In this document: in pieces, positions 1 to 13,473 of the stretch
How the letters are laid out: every line of letters begins with the position of its first letter
Position numbering within the stretch: position 1 is the first letter of the stretch
Origin: Ailanthus altissimus
Lineage: Eukaryota; Streptophyta; Magnoliopsida; Sapindales; Simaroubaceae
Direction of reading: 5' to 3'
Assembly (NCBI GenBank): GCA_946807835.1
Contig: OX327683.1
Coordinates: 33,291,001 to 33,355,000, forward strand
Length of the DNA: 64,000 nucleotides
Position numbers and translations under genes: made by a program
The notes under the pieces: model-generated
The model's database searches: none
What the model saw: the letters and a program-made list of their open reading frames with translations, nothing else
What the model was told of the DNA's origin: nothing

Positions 1-623
1 CAATTTTCAACTTTGTGGCAAGTATTGATCAATGTGGTTGAGGAAGAGTATTCTTCTCTCTCACATTTCAGGAAAATAGGTCTTTCATGTTAAACGAGGT
101 CCGTTATCCTAAGTTGACATAATACATTATTTCACATACTCACGACTGACGAGATTAGAGGCTCGAGGATTAATTGTTTCTAATGTGAAACTTGACCTAT
201 AAACATCCATCATCAGATGCGTATGATCTATGAAGGACAATGCACCTTAGCTCCACCACCCCTTTGTTTTTCTCTCTCCTTTAAGGATAGCCGATTCCAA
301 GATGGGCTACACATCACTATCACTATTCCCGTTTAATATTATTATCTTCTTGTTTGACCAACTCACTAAATAATAGGCTTATAAGTCTCTGTGATGCCTT
401 GCACATGGTTAGACTTAGAGCCACAAAGCCTTCATGCAGAATTATTTCATCACTCGTATCCAGTTCACAAGAGCTTGACGACTAATTAATATTCGGGAGA
501 ATGAGCTGTTGAGCTTTTCATAAGGGTTTAATTATGCGACATAACTATCCAGTGTTATGGTTTCCGAGCCAAAGGACTAGTAGTGCAAGTGTTATGGATG
601 TGAAATCAATAAAAGGATTAATT

Positions 624-696
624 AGCGTCGCCCAGACTGGAACGGGAGACCTTCAGTGCGTTATAGTGAAGTGATAACCAACGACACCACAATACC
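624..696 (-). pseudogene. tRNA-Val(AAC)-like relic
   Basis: Read on the minus strand this 73-base stretch folds in the order of a tRNA. The D-arm region is close to plant nuclear tRNA-Val (GTGTCGTTGGTTATCAC). The anticodon loop is ATAACGC, with T33 and anticodon AAC, followed by the ACTGA 3' half of the anticodon stem. It looks non-functional: the conserved A14 is C, the anticodon stem has one mismatch, the T loop reads TTCCAGT instead of TTCGAAT-like, and the acceptor stem pairs poorly. It could be a decayed tRNA gene or the head of an old tRNA-derived SINE. Confidence 0.55.
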
Positions 697-2970
697 GGAC
701 AAGTTCGGTATTTCTTACTTTAAATGTATGACTTTAATATATTATCTTAAAAAATAGCCTAGGCCAACCAAACCCTCACAGATAAGTTCAAACCTACCCT
801 TCGGAGATTTTTTTTATTTAAATGCCTAAAACTGTACATATGGACCTAAGAGTGACCTTGACAGCGACCGCCGTCTGAAGTAATTAGATACTTAGGTACT
901 TATAATTGTAGCCTGACTAAAGTAGCGAAGAGATGAGAGAACATATAATCTAGTTCTTTATCAAAGTTATGACGGATAGTTCAAGCTTCTTTCATCCGCA
1001 AAAAATACCATTTTAAAGCATTCCACCATAAAAATTTTGTTATTTATGGAAGAGAAATTCAATTCAAACTTCACTATCTTCTTGCCCTCTCAAGGTTTAT
1101 AAGGACAGCCAGAGCCAGTTGTGGCTACGACGAAATATTAGCTAAAACTTCAATAACGTGGTAACATTTGATGTTAACGTCATCTTGCCTAGGGTGACTG
1201 AAAAAATATGCAATAAGAAATTCAGAACCATGAGAGAAACACGGTGTGATGAAACTTCAAATAGTGAACTACTAGTTCATGTCATTTATGAAACACGGTT
1301 CAACCCTGAAAAATCTCATAAGATATGATAAAAAAATTCCTATAAATGGCCAAGAACTGTGCTCAACGTATGCTAATTTCTTATGAGAGTATTAAAAAAA
1401 TTGCAGGTCAAAACAAGACACACCAGAAAGAGTTTGCTGTCACTTTAAGTCTTTAACCAAGCTACCCTATTAAGCCTCCCTCACAAACCGGGCCTAGAAG
1501 ATAGCTCATATTAGAACTTTGCCATTATGACACTAAACTGCAATTACCGAAAGGCTTTTAAATTGGCCCATTTATCTTTCTCTATTTACGTACTTTTGCT
1601 AAGCCAGTTGCCAGTGTATTCATGTCATCATCACTCCATACGATCAGCTTAGTTTTCCGCAAAACCTCACTGCATCTAATTGTTCTAATGTGTCCAATTC
1701 TTCTTGTATTCATTTTACATGTTTCCATTCTCTTCTCATTTGGACATCACTGCTAGCAAGAGTATAATAACACATGGATTGGCCATCATTTTTAGCTAGC
1801 CACAATCCCATAACAGGGACCCATTCTCTTCAGCTTGCACAAATCATCATAGTCTGCAAATCAGAACCTGATCCTTCACATGCCCATGTAAACAAAAGAC
1901 TTGAGGGTGGACCTGGATGAAGCAACCTTGGAATATTTTCTTTAAAATATTAAATTGCTTGATTGATAGATCAACTTCCAGATAATTCAACATTGTAATG
2001 CTGGAGATTCGGACCAGTTAACTTTATAGAACTCACCAAAAATAAGCAGTTAGGTTTTTAGCAGCAATCAATTGAGTATTTCTTATAATGGTTCAGTTTC
2101 TCCGTCAAGTCATTCCATAGTCCTTCAGTACTTACTGAATCTTGTTGGCAATATAGACACTTCCCTTTTAGTTATAGACCAGCCTATAGTTTACCTTCTT
2201 CATTCAAAATTAATTTTTGTTTGCAGAACCTTCACAATGACATGATAGTACATTCTTTCTTCAAATCCACAGCTTTTCTCAGTCTGAAGCTCTCTAAATT
2301 CTCCCAAAATTATTCATGGTAGTATTCGGGAATCAGGGAGTTTCTTAGTTTTCTTAGCCTAGTTAACCTTATTTTTGACACTGTGAAGCTATGATACTGA
2401 CTCCTGACCAACTCACTTAAATGATCGGTATCCAATATTCTGAAACATAATATCATGGGCATGCAATAAAACAACAAATCACAAACTTGAGTGCTATCAA
2501 CCAAACCATGATCTCTAACTGACATGCCAAGTTGTCAGAGCCCACCCATTGTCTTTTCAAATCCAGGTTAGGAGACGTAGGACAGGCAGTTTGAGAAATA
2601 ATAGTTAACAAAATTTTGAAGGTTGTCAGAGCAGGAACTACATGTGTAAGACGTGATATGGAATGCATGATTATAGAAAGGTAAAGAAAAGTAAACTACA
2701 CAAAATAAAGTTACTGAAAATAAAATTTAAACACTGTGGACTGGTTTCTGAAATCAATATATATTGAGGACAAAGTTCAGTAAGAATAATAAGAAATTAT
2801 TCAGTAGAAGTAAGGACAACGTGAAATTGATTTAAAAGTGTGCCCACTAGCCACTAGGAGTTTCAGGGAATGTCTTTGAATGTTTTGCATGTCAAGAAAA
2901 AGAAAGAATTCTTGAACTTAAACATGCCTAAAACGAAGTCACTGCATCGGACGGTAATGATAAGAATTTG

Positions 2971-3245
2971 TTAGATCTCACGTCGGTTAAGTATGGTATT
3001 AATTGGTAATTTATTAATTTTTGAACACTTTTCTTTTATAAGTTGATTTTTAAGAGTGAATTCTATCTAAGACCAGAGTAAACCGTCGTAGATGTTAATA
3101 TCAAAAACGTGGTGATATATTAGAATTTCACATCAGTTAAATATGAAATTAACTGATGGTTTATTAATCTTTGAACACCTTTTTTTTATAAGTTGATTTT
3201 TATAAATCAATTTTTAAATGTGAGTTCTACTTATAAGCCAATTTT
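2971..3245. repeat. Degenerate direct repeat, two copies
   Basis: Two similar stretches start at about 2,971 and 3,120. Each begins with a variant of TTAGATCTCACGTCGGTTAAG and continues through a shared TTTATTAAT..TTTGAACAC block, a T-rich run, TATAAGTTGATTTTTA, and GTGA(A/G)TTCTA. The opening resembles termini of some plant LTR or TRIM elements, but I found no clean ends or target-site duplication. Confidence 0.35.
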
Positions 3246-5069
3246 TAATGGTGAATTCTACTAGAATTCGTAACAAAATAAGAGCATGTAACAAATAACT
3301 GGATAAGCTGCCTGTGGAAAATCAATACCTATCTGGAAATACTCCTGACAGCTTTTATCATGCAATTCATTTCCTATTGGAAAATAGACCTAGAATTGAC
3401 TGCTTATATGCATATCCACTTCTATTAAATACCCTGGCCTTCAGTCCAAAATGAAGCATAGAGACTACCACATTGTTTGAACTTTTTTGGGAGTCAATAT
3501 CAATGCTCACTACGTATCTTATGAATTAATAGATCAAGCATTTTGCAAAAGCACTTCTGGAAAAGAACTTCTATGAATTACATACCTCGTATTTATTTCT
3601 AGAGAGCACTTTGCAAAACTATACATATTAAAAATCTTTTCTGACCTTAGAACATATCTGTAATTTCCACTGCAAAATGAATACAAACACAATCTTTTAA
3701 CTATTTGAAAGTGTAATTCATGGTTACCAAAACACTCTTCAAAGCATCCTAAATTGCGTTGAATTATTATATCTCATCACAGCAAATATTACATAAATAT
3801 TTGGTGGACAAAGTGAAAAAATTTGATGAAACTCTCAAATTCTATAAATCACGAGCAGAAAATGCAAACTATGACAGCACTGAATTGGTGTTAATTCATC
3901 AGAATATACGTGGCAAAAGTAGTAATTAAAATCATTGTATTGAAGAACAACACAAATTAACGTAACTCAGTACACAAAATCTAATCGTGCTTGAGCTTAG
4001 CGATTGAAGAATTTCTTATGCGCATAACGTAACTTAGCTACAATAAACTATTAATAAAAACAGCAAAATAAAATTTGAGAATTTAGAAATAGATATAGGA
4101 ACGAGGGGAAAAATTATGGTCAGAAAATGAATGTTCATTAGCGGCCATTGGCTTGACCAGTTAAACAAATTATTCGTCACCTAAAAAAAAAATCAACATA
4201 TGATCGGTTCAGGTACTAAAATAAAACGCTAATAAGTGTTCAAAAATATCACAGGAATGAGTAAATACGGAATTAAAGAATGAGTAAAGCGTACCGTTTT
4301 GCTGAGAAATGCGTTTGATTAGTTTGAAGTTTGAAGGACATGGCGACGTTTTAAGATCGCGTGACGGCGTGAGCGCCAAGCCTATGCTGTAGTGTAGGCT
4401 TCGGTTAGCCCAAACTTAGTTTAGATTTTGGGCTCTTCTCATTAAGAATGGAAGTGATCCAGGCTCAAGCAAGAGAAGGTTATAATCTATAACGCTATAA
4501 CATATTAGTTATAAATATATATATATATAAAAGGATCTATTTAAAAATTATAAATTTATTAAATAATGACATATAATAATATTATTTATTAAAGTTACAT
4601 AATTTATTATATTATTTTTATATATATTTATATACATTTAAATAAATAATATATTGACATTCAATTAGTAAGATAATATTTGTGAAAATGTTTTTAATTT
4701 ATTTTGAGTTCTTAATTAATAAATAAAAGAGTAGTATTATATTTATATAATTAAATATAAATTTTATATTTTATCTAATGTGTTATTAATTGGTGACTAC
4801 CATTTATTAAATATTTATTTTATTTTTACTTTTTTTATAAATAAAGTTTAATGATATTATTGCTAGTCCAACAACCAGTACAAATGGTACGAATCGAAAG
4901 TTCAATAACAAAAATATTACATACTCATTTAAGGGTTTAGGAATATATCAGTATCATCACTTATTCGTAATGTGATCTGCTCCCTGACTATTCAAAATAC
5001 TTAAGTATTTAATTCAGACAATGTCTTTAATATGATCGAATACCTCGGTAGTAAAAGATTTTTTATGAT

Positions 5070-5720
5070 GAAATACCACTTGATTGTGCTCCCTTCATAT
5101 GAAATAGATTATAGCACAAAATGAGACTCTTCATCTTTTAAAGAATAGATTTATCTTGAGTTTTTCTGCAGAAAAAAGAAACTTCACGCCGTCAACTGAC
5201 AGGGTCATAATTGATTTGACAAGCTAAAATAACCTTATGCTAGATACCATAAGAAAAGTTGCATTAAAAAAATAAATGTTGAACTGTTTCTTTGTCTCGA
5301 CTACACAATGAACAAACATTTGAGGGAATAAGCCCCTATTTCATGAGCTTCTCTCTAGTAGATAATTTATTCTTTAGTGTCAACCAAGTGATAAAACTGT
5401 GTTTAAATATATGTTGAGATCTTCATACTAATTTATACCATCCCACCATAGCTCCAGAGTTATTAAGGCACTGCCATGTACTAGCAATGAAAAACTTTGC
5501 AATAGAGCTTCTTGTTCACATAATTATATCATCGCTTAAAATGATTGAAAAATTATTATAAACGTGATTCCAAACATTGGCGATGTACTCATCCAAGGGG
5601 TCAAATAGGTTCCAATGCTCATTTTGCCACATATCTACAACCTTAGTGTCCTGTGAAATGTCAGCATCAAAAATTTTTACTTGAAAAAATTTATCAACTA
5701 TTAATTCTCCATCCATTTAT
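5070..5720 (-). pseudogene. LINE (non-LTR retrotransposon) relic, zf-RVT region
   Basis: Minus-strand translation, broken by several stops and frame changes, shows the signature of the zinc-binding segment that follows the reverse transcriptase in plant LINEs. It reads FITWLTLKNKLSTREKL, then GLIPSNVCSLC, then ETVQHLFF and a Cys. Upstream on the same strand, around 5,520-5,710, a fragment reading VVDMWQNEHWNLFDPLDEY resembles the linker that precedes this domain. No start, poly(A) tail or target-site duplication was found. It is a dead 3' fragment of a LINE. Confidence 0.55.
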
Positions 5721-5989
5721 GAATCTCACCAAAAATAAAAAGACTTTCCATTTTTTAAAATGTAAGAGAATAACTGTTTTATTTGACTCCTCAAGTCCAA
5801 CGTTTTTTTTTATGTCCAACTACAATTTATCGATTTTATAATATTTGTTTTTATTTTTTATTAATATGATAGTTATACAATACTATCAATAATATAAATA
5901 CTAAATATCACATTAATTGAAATATATGTTTTATTTACTAATTATGTAAGAATAATATTACTGTATATAAAATATAAATAGACTCTCAA

Positions 5990-8708
5990 TGTAGTAACCA
6001 GTATCCACGACTGGTAAGAATAAGTATTTATATATGTATAAATATACGTATTTTATTTGTATGTTGGTGATACTTGAATTATATATTGTTATTAGTAATA
6101 TTTTTATAGGTTAAGGATATACGATTAGTATTGGGTTTATTTGTATGACTTTAGATTTATTTTAGGGACCAAATTGTTATACTTTGAAAGTTTTGGGGGC
6201 AAATTCGTAAATATCAAAAATTAGCCTCTTAGTATAAAAATACACTTTTAAACCCTAATTTACCATTTTTAGGTCGAGCTACCCATTTTAAGAGAGAGAA
6301 GAGAGAAATAGAGGAGAGATAAAGAGGAGAAGAAGAAGAAAAAGAAGAAGAAATTGGAATTTTGAATTTCAAGAGGTATATCATACGTATTTCTCAATTT
6401 ATTGGTATTAATTAAGTTAATTTCTTTAAGTTTTGATTTCTGGAAATGTGTATAGTTGAGGATTTGATGTGTATTTCGTATGATATTTTGAGAATTGATG
6501 ATGATCTATAAGATAGTTTGATAAATCATGATGGATTGTAGAATTTCTGCTTGATAGTCTCTTGATCCAAGAATTTTATAAATTGTTGTGATTCGATTCT
6601 AGTTTTTCGTTTTGAGTATATGAAATTAGACATGTTTAGGATCATCTGAGACTTTGAATCGATTCAAAATTCCAGAAATTGAATTTGTTGTGAATTTACC
6701 AAAATGACCCTGAAATTCTGGAAATTTCCTATGTAAACAGTATAATACAGTGACGAACAATGTTTGTCCTACTGAATGATCTTCAAAAATTACTAATTTG
6801 TGGAATATGATAAGTTTATATGTCTAATATGATATACTCGGATTTGAGAATTTAGATCAATGTGGTTGAAATGTTATGATTTTCTAAAGTATATCTGCTC
6901 ATTACAGTATTTGATTAACAGATTTTTAAAGTTATGGAATAAAATAGTTTTAAAATATTTTTGACAGTGATTTGGAAGAGAAATATTTATCATGGACTGA
7001 GATATGTGTTAAGAGTAATTATGTGTTAGTTTTATAATTTTTGAGTTAGTATATGATTTTATAAAATTGGGAGATTGAATACTGTTCAGTAAGTGTCTTG
7101 ATCCTGTCAGGTTTGTAGTTTGGATTCGATGGTGTGTATGGAATGGATTGTGTAGGAATTTTGATATAATATTCATATATGAGAAGTATATATGAGTCAA
7201 GAATGATATATTCTGATTTCAGAGTAATTGGAAATCATTTGATGTATTAGAAAATTTTGTTAAGTGTAAGTGGTCAAAATGACAGGTTTTGAGAAACTAA
7301 GTATTTAGACCAATTTGATGTGATAAATGCATTGTGTATAATTTTGTAAGCTATTTAAAGTATTTTGTGTGAATTGTGAGGCTTATGAAAGGATTAATCT
7401 CCATTGATAGGTTAAGGAGATTTAAGTCTTGTGGCTGAAAGTGTTAAGAGGTAAGTATATTAGACTTTTTACTGGAATCACAATAAACATAGTAAGTGTT
7501 ATGAATGATTTTGTAAATGTGGTTAAGAATATGTTTATGCTATGTCAAAGTATATTTTGATATGAAATGTGAATATATGTTTATGAATGTGAGCATTGGC
7601 ATTGAGCATGGACATATATGTGTTTTTTTTTAAAGTGAGCTTTCAAAATAAGATATGTTTAACAAGAAAGCTTTTGAAGTGTAATATGTCCATGAGAAAT
7701 ATTTTGTGTTTTGAGGGTACTTGAACTCACTGTTAACTTAGTAGGCATTTTATGTGATTTGTGGAGCCTTTATGTGTGGCATTTCCTTCGGGATTGGTAT
7801 ATGTTATGTGTTCCGTATGTAGGGAGGATCCTATTGGTACCTAAAGGAAGTGTGAGTCATCACATTCGTGTGGTGGCGTATTGGTGCATGTGAGAGGACT
7901 CACCGATGATCAGGGTGAGGGTTTGGCTTTTACCTTCGGGCATAAGCGTTATATATGTGTAATTTAAAGACCTCACTTGTACTATTCCTCTCATACGGTA
8001 TGTCACCTACGAGTGACATTTGGCTCATTATGTGATATGTGATATGTAAGTCTTACTAAGTAGTAGTTGAGTGATGGTATTCCTATTATGTGTTTTGAAA
8101 GAATGTGTAAGCGCTTACATGATATGTGATTTGATAAGATTATGATTTTGATTGATCACAGCATATCATACATATGCATTGTGTACATATATGTATTTGT
8201 ATTTGATATATGAAAAACTAGTATGCTTACTGAGTTTTATACTCGTTATAGTTTATGGTGATTTCAGGTAAATAAGGTACATGTGTGCTTAGCGGATTTG
8301 GCAAGGCTTCTGCTGTTCCTTGGGTTCCCTAAGTTGTTAGGTTGCTAAGTGTTTCATTTGGAGACACGTGGGATAAGATATTTGATTTGTCCCTAGTGAA
8401 TAAATACCTATGTATTATTTTATTGTGTGTGGTTGGACTTAATTTAAGTTTCACCAAGTGTAGTAATTGATTGATTTTAAGTAAGAATTTACAATGAATA
8501 TATTCTGGGCTTCCAGTAACAAAGTTGCTACTGGTGACGTAGTAGAGTGTTAATCTCTGAGAAAACTCTGCGTATCTCCGGTTTACTAATTGTCCCAGTC
8601 ATAATTCAATTGCTATAATTCTGAAAGAAATTAAAATGAATGTTTAAGTATTATTGAATGAATGTAAGTGATGTCGTGTGCCAGATCTTTTGGGTCTGGA
8701 GCGTGACA
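5990..8708. mobile_element. Large solo LTR, probably Ty3/gypsy
   Basis: The element starts TGTAGTAACC and ends GAGCGTGACA, so it has TG..CA termini. Both flanks carry the same 5-bp duplication CTCAA (5,985-5,989 and 8,709-8,713). There is no internal coding region. Length (2.7 kb), the CTTACTGAGTTTTATACTC stretch near 8,226 and the GTGACA end are typical of long gypsy LTRs of the Tekay/Del kind, by memory of the family. A purine-rich tract (GAGAGA/GAAGAA) lies at about 6,290-6,352. Small open frames inside are not genes. Confidence 0.8.
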
Positions 8709-8713
8709 CTCAA

Positions 8714-11163
8714 AGTATGTGAGGAGTTATAATCTAAAGCTAGGAAAAGATTATCAGTCGGATGAAACTACCATTTCAAATGATTGATTTGGTACACACA
8801 CAACAAACAAAAAATCAATCGCTAAATGAATTATTTGAATACAAAAAGAGCGATGATAAATTCACTTTAGTTTTATATAATTGTCACGTAATATTTTATA
8901 TTGCAAATGCTATTTGCAATGGTTCAGGGCCAATTACATAAGGAGTGATACCAATTAGACACACATTATTCATTAAAAAGCAGCAAATGGTAGCTTAAAT
9001 TTAAGATGGTAAGATGATCTATAAATTTGTTAAAATTTATTTTTGTTGAAAAATATTTAATAAGGTTTAAAGTAAATTTATAACATATTTGATATATAAA
9101 ATTAAAATTTGTAATAAGTTTATGATGAATATAATTTTAATGAAATATTATGCGGATACTTGATAAGGTATCTAAGATCATTTACATATATATATATATA
9201 TATATTAAATACAAAATGATGTTGTTTTAGTTGTAATTCTAAATGCAAAATTAAAATAACTTTTTTTTTAATTCTTCAATTCATTATTTATTTTTAGCTC
9301 ACTTATTATACAAACGTTGTCTCTCAATTTTATTATATTTGATTTTTTATTCTCACAAAATTATTGACAAATTCATCAAATACTTATTTAATTATCAAAT
9401 GACATGTTTTGATTTCTCTTTAATTTTTACCCATATGACGTTACATTACTTAAATAAATAATATAAATATTTTTAAAGAGATTTATTGATATTTTGTTTA
9501 ACTTTTTTTGTTTACTTTATTCGCATGATGGAGAATGATAATAATTTGTTTAACCTTTTTTTTTTACATAATAAATATTGATAGCTATTTTTTATTTTTG
9601 TATTCTTTTAATGTTTAATATATTATTAGCTTAATTAGTTGGCAATTTGACTTATCTCAAAATTATAATATGCCAGTATGAATCAATTTATAATAAATAT
9701 TTTTAAATTTTGAATTAAACGAAAGGATTTTTTTTTTAATTAGGTTGTTTTTTAATTTATGTTGTCTAATATTTGTATTAATTATTATGAATTGTTTTTA
9801 TTAGTTTTAATTAAGAAATGAGTTTAGTTTTGATGGGAACACTTTTATTAAATTTAAATTTGTGATATAATTTTGATTGCTATATTTTATGATTTTTCTT
9901 TTAAATTAATATTATAATTTAATATTTTTATGATATTAATTTAGAATCCGCTTAAAATTCTTAGGTAACTCGTTGTAGGTTTAAGGAAGACATATTCACT
10001 GGAGTGGGTTTGGTAATGAAACTTTAAACTCGTAACGGATTTTAAAAAAATATTTGAAAATTTATTTTTAAAGCGGATGCAGATGTAAATTTAGAGGTAT
10101 TCGTCTTAAACTCGATACGCTATCATCCTTACTTCAACCAACCCAAAAGGAAAAAAAATCAAGAAAAATAGTCATTATTTGAAATGTCATAATCTTTTAT
10201 AGTAAAAAACTATTTAGCCAATCTTTAGTAGCCAAAAAGATAATAAATTAATAAAATTACCCTTATTAATAATGAATTAGGGAGCTAAAATGACAGATAA
10301 AGCCTAGAATTCCTTGCGCCCTTCTAGCAATGCAAAGCATAGCACACAACCCTATCACTAGAATCGATCATTAACCTTTTTCTCTAGCATTTTTTGTCAG
10401 ATTTTGCCAAATTTTCATCTTTTTTTTTTTTGATAATTTTTAATTAAATTTACCAATTTTCAACTTATACTACTCAAAATCTACTAATTTTAAAATATAT
10501 TTTGGATTAATTTTTCGAATAACTTGTGGGAAAGATATGCAAATATGCTTTTACAATAAAATGGTTTAAAAATTAGGTGTTTAACTAATAAAGTTTATAA
10601 AAATAATTACTTGCAAGCTAAGTAACATAAGGTCCCTCGAAAAGCTCTCAAAATTTTATCTCAAAGAAAACCATAGTCATCCAAATTATAATCTCACCAA
10701 AGAGGAGGGTCTCATCTCCGATGAACTCAAGCCACCAACAAACACATGCCGCTTTTTGCTTTCTTATTCTTTTAGATCTATTTATTTGTCTTCTCTTTCT
10801 CCTTTTTTCTTGTTTTTTTTGTTTATGTGTTTTTCTCTTTCTTTTCTCATGGTGAACAAACGATGCAAAGCCACCACCACTTCAAACTTGGGTTGTCAGC
10901 AAGCAACAACTTGGGTTTTGACCTCCGTTGAGATTCCCAATCTTAGCCGAGTGTGACCAATATACCAAGCATATGGAAGCCGTCGGTTTCTACTGCAATC
11001 TTGATCTTCGTTGTTGATCATTTTCTTGCCGCCCACCCACGCCTTTGGACGTCTATCCAAATGAAATTCTAGCACTCACCGCCAACCGCTCAACCCTTTG
11101 TTTAGTGGTACACTTTTTCTGGCGACTCCCTTATCCTATACGTCCATCTATTCTTGATTGAGT
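8714..11163. other. AT-rich intergenic DNA
   Basis: No gene seen. It contains a (TA)n microsatellite around 9,185-9,206, many A/T runs, and around 9,945-10,135 a stretch resembling a dispersed plant repeat with decayed GGGTTT/CCCGATAC-like motifs but no visible ends. The segment 10,750-11,160 is less AT-rich; its small open frame has no recognisable homology. Confidence 0.6.
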
Positions 11164-11168
11164 TTAAC

Positions 11169-12660
11169 TGACAGGACCCGATCCGAGTCCTCCTCGAGAA
11201 TCGAGATAGATCCTGCGATGACATGTGACTAACATACTCTTTACTCATGCGTATGATACAATAAGACTACCTGCCTCAACAAAAAAGTGTACACATGTAC
11301 TCCAATATACAAAACATATACAAATACACAGACTGATACGCTTATGCTGCTATGCACGTTGGCCAACCTCAAAATGTGATAACTGTATCACACTGCACAA
11401 ATTCCTGTGATAACCTGAGAAAAATAGGGAAAATAGAAAAAATGGTGAGCTTGTGGCTCAGTGAGTGGACATAATATGAAAATATCATATACTTTATATG
11501 TATTGTACACGTATAAATCTTTATGATAAAATAATCATAAAACTGTATACTGAGTAATCAATAAACTTGTACTGAAAATATGAACTGTCATAAAATCTGT
11601 GCTGAAATTAAAATCATGACATAATACTGGGATCTGAAAATCTAAAAGCGCAAACTATCATAAAATCTATTATCAAGCTGAATATATGTAACATAACTCT
11701 GGAAACATGTACTATATATATATATACTGAAAACCACACCAAACTTGTACCCGGGGAAAATCTGGTCTAACCTGACAGAGTAACTCACGCACAGACATAG
11801 CGGGGGATCTAAGCTGGTCTAACTGGACGGAATGTTACATCGCTCGGGCAGAGCAAACTAAACTGGTCTAACGCATGCGCAGAGCAACTACATTAAAGGG
11901 GAAGGTACGCATATGGTGGTTCAAAAACTACTACAATATAATATCATTACCATAATTATTCTGAAATAATTATTTCTGTACTGAACATAATTATAAACTG
12001 TACTATAATAAATTCTAAAATATTTCTAAATATACTAAATAGTATAAATATTTTTGTCTAAAACAAATCATAATTAAATCTGATAACGCGCAATTAAATC
12101 ATAATTGGCTGTATTAAAAATATATAAAATATATATAGTTATCCACTCACAAAAGTGCGCTAATCCTGAGCTGGGTCTGGATTCTGAGATCTACCCGCTA
12201 TCGACACACCTCCTATATCATAGGGTATAAAAATACATAATTAGTACCGATATGTATTATAACTATTAAAATATAAATATTCTAATATCACAAAACTATT
12301 ACCCGCTAAACCACTGGATATAAATTTGATTACCCAATCTAATTTTCTAAATTTTTTTATTTTATTTTATTTTCTCTTTTTTTCTTTTCCTCCTTTTTCT
12401 TTCTCTTTCTCTTTTTCTTCTCGGTTTCTCTCCTCTTTTTTTTTTTCTTCCTTTCCCTTTCTTTTTCTTTTTCCTTTCTTTCTTTTCCCTTCCGGCTTTT
12501 GCTTTTTCTTCTCTCAGTTTCGGTTGCTTCTTTTCAACAAAGCAAAACAGAACATATATATATATATACAACAAACCCATTGCTTCAATTTCTTCTCTTT
12601 TCTTTCTTTTTTTTTAATTTTTGCCACCAAGCTTTATATATATGTTACACGTGTATTACA
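11169..12660 (-). mobile_element. Solo LTR, probably Ty3/gypsy, reverse orientation
   Basis: The plus strand begins TGACAGGACCCGATCCGAGT and ends GTGTATTACA, again TG..CA. A perfect 5-bp duplication TTAAC flanks it (11,164-11,168 and 12,661-12,665). The orientation is inferred from the end near 11,169, which in reverse complement reads GGGTCCTGTCA like an LTR 3' end, and from the CTCAGTGAGTGG motif near 11,457. A strong T/C-rich tract at about 12,340-12,520 produces long but meaningless open frames. No internal domain remains. Confidence 0.78.
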
Positions 12661-13184
12661 TTAACTTCTTGTTAGTTTAGTTTAGGGTTAAAATAGTAGT
12701 GTAATATTTATATTTAGAATGTTTAGAATGTTTTGGTGTGTTGTATTTTCCTTTTTGCATGGTTTTTTTTATGCCTTTTACATGAGGTTTATTTTTGTAT
12801 CTTGGAGTTTATTTTTATACATTTTATGTGGGGTTATTTTATCCCTCCTACTTAAGGGTAGGACTCTCCGTCTTCTTTAAGAGTAGAGATAGATCTCGAT
12901 GTAAGGATAATCCTCAGTAATAGGATTGTTTGTATTGTTTCTTCAAACGAGATTTAAATTTGGACGTACTTAAGTAGGCTTATCTTATTTAGCATCTTGA
13001 TAATCTATATGATTTTATATTAGTAATCTTATGATGTAATATGTATGATTTAATGAATGATATTAAATCTATTTGAAGATTATTTTTTTTTTATAAAAAT
13101 AATAATTGTTGAAGGATTAAAATAAATTGTTACTTAAAAAATGGTTATTTTTGAATTTTTTTAAAAAATTAATTTATAAAATTA

Positions 13185-13473
13185 GGGGTGAATAAAACTA
13201 GTTTAAGTTTGATTTTAACCCGAATTGAGTCGAAATTAGAATCGATCAGTTCAAACCCACTCAAATCAAACTAAAATTGGTTCAATTTAAATTTAATTTT
13301 TTTATATTTTTTATTTTATTTTTTGATTAAAATCAAGCAGAACCAAAACCGAATTGATTAAATTTAAAAAAACCAAACCGAATTTTAAACTAAAATTTAA
13401 ACCAAACTAAACGGAACAAAAGATTTCAATCCAATTCAATTTATTCGCCGATTAACCGAACGGCGCCCACCCC
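13185..13473. mobile_element. MITE-like element upstream of the glutaredoxin gene
   Basis: The ends are inverted: GGGGTG on the left and CACCCC on the right, each flanked by TA. The interior is about 290 bp with many short CCAAACCGAA / AACCGAA-type motifs, the look of a common family of plant non-autonomous DNA elements beginning GGGGTGGGC. The terminal repeats are short, so the class is uncertain. It ends 81 bp before the glutaredoxin start codon. Confidence 0.5.

Larger units (their letters stand above)
1..5069. other. Intergenic DNA without a supported gene
   Basis: No reading frame here has a recognisable family or a convincing exon series on either strand. What it holds is a tRNA-Val-like relic (624-696), a degenerate direct repeat (2,971-3,245), and very AT-rich DNA with a short TA microsatellite near 4,513. 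Short open frames of about 70 codons near 2,310-2,668 on the minus strand overlap each other and show no family resemblance. Confidence 0.6.

Noticed and set aside
4294..4341. Possible first exon on the minus strand starting at ATG 4,341 and ending at a GTACGC donor
   Set aside because: Only 16 codons, and I could not find a convincing second exon in 1-4,290; chance occurrence is likely.
9945..10135. Stretch resembling a dispersed plant repeat
   Set aside because: The impression rests on decayed motifs; no ends, inverted repeats or target duplication were visible.
12326..12664. 112-codon open frame rich in Phe, Ser and Leu
   Set aside because: It is the translation of a T/C-rich tract inside a solo LTR; the opposite strand gives an equally meaningless Lys/Arg-rich frame.
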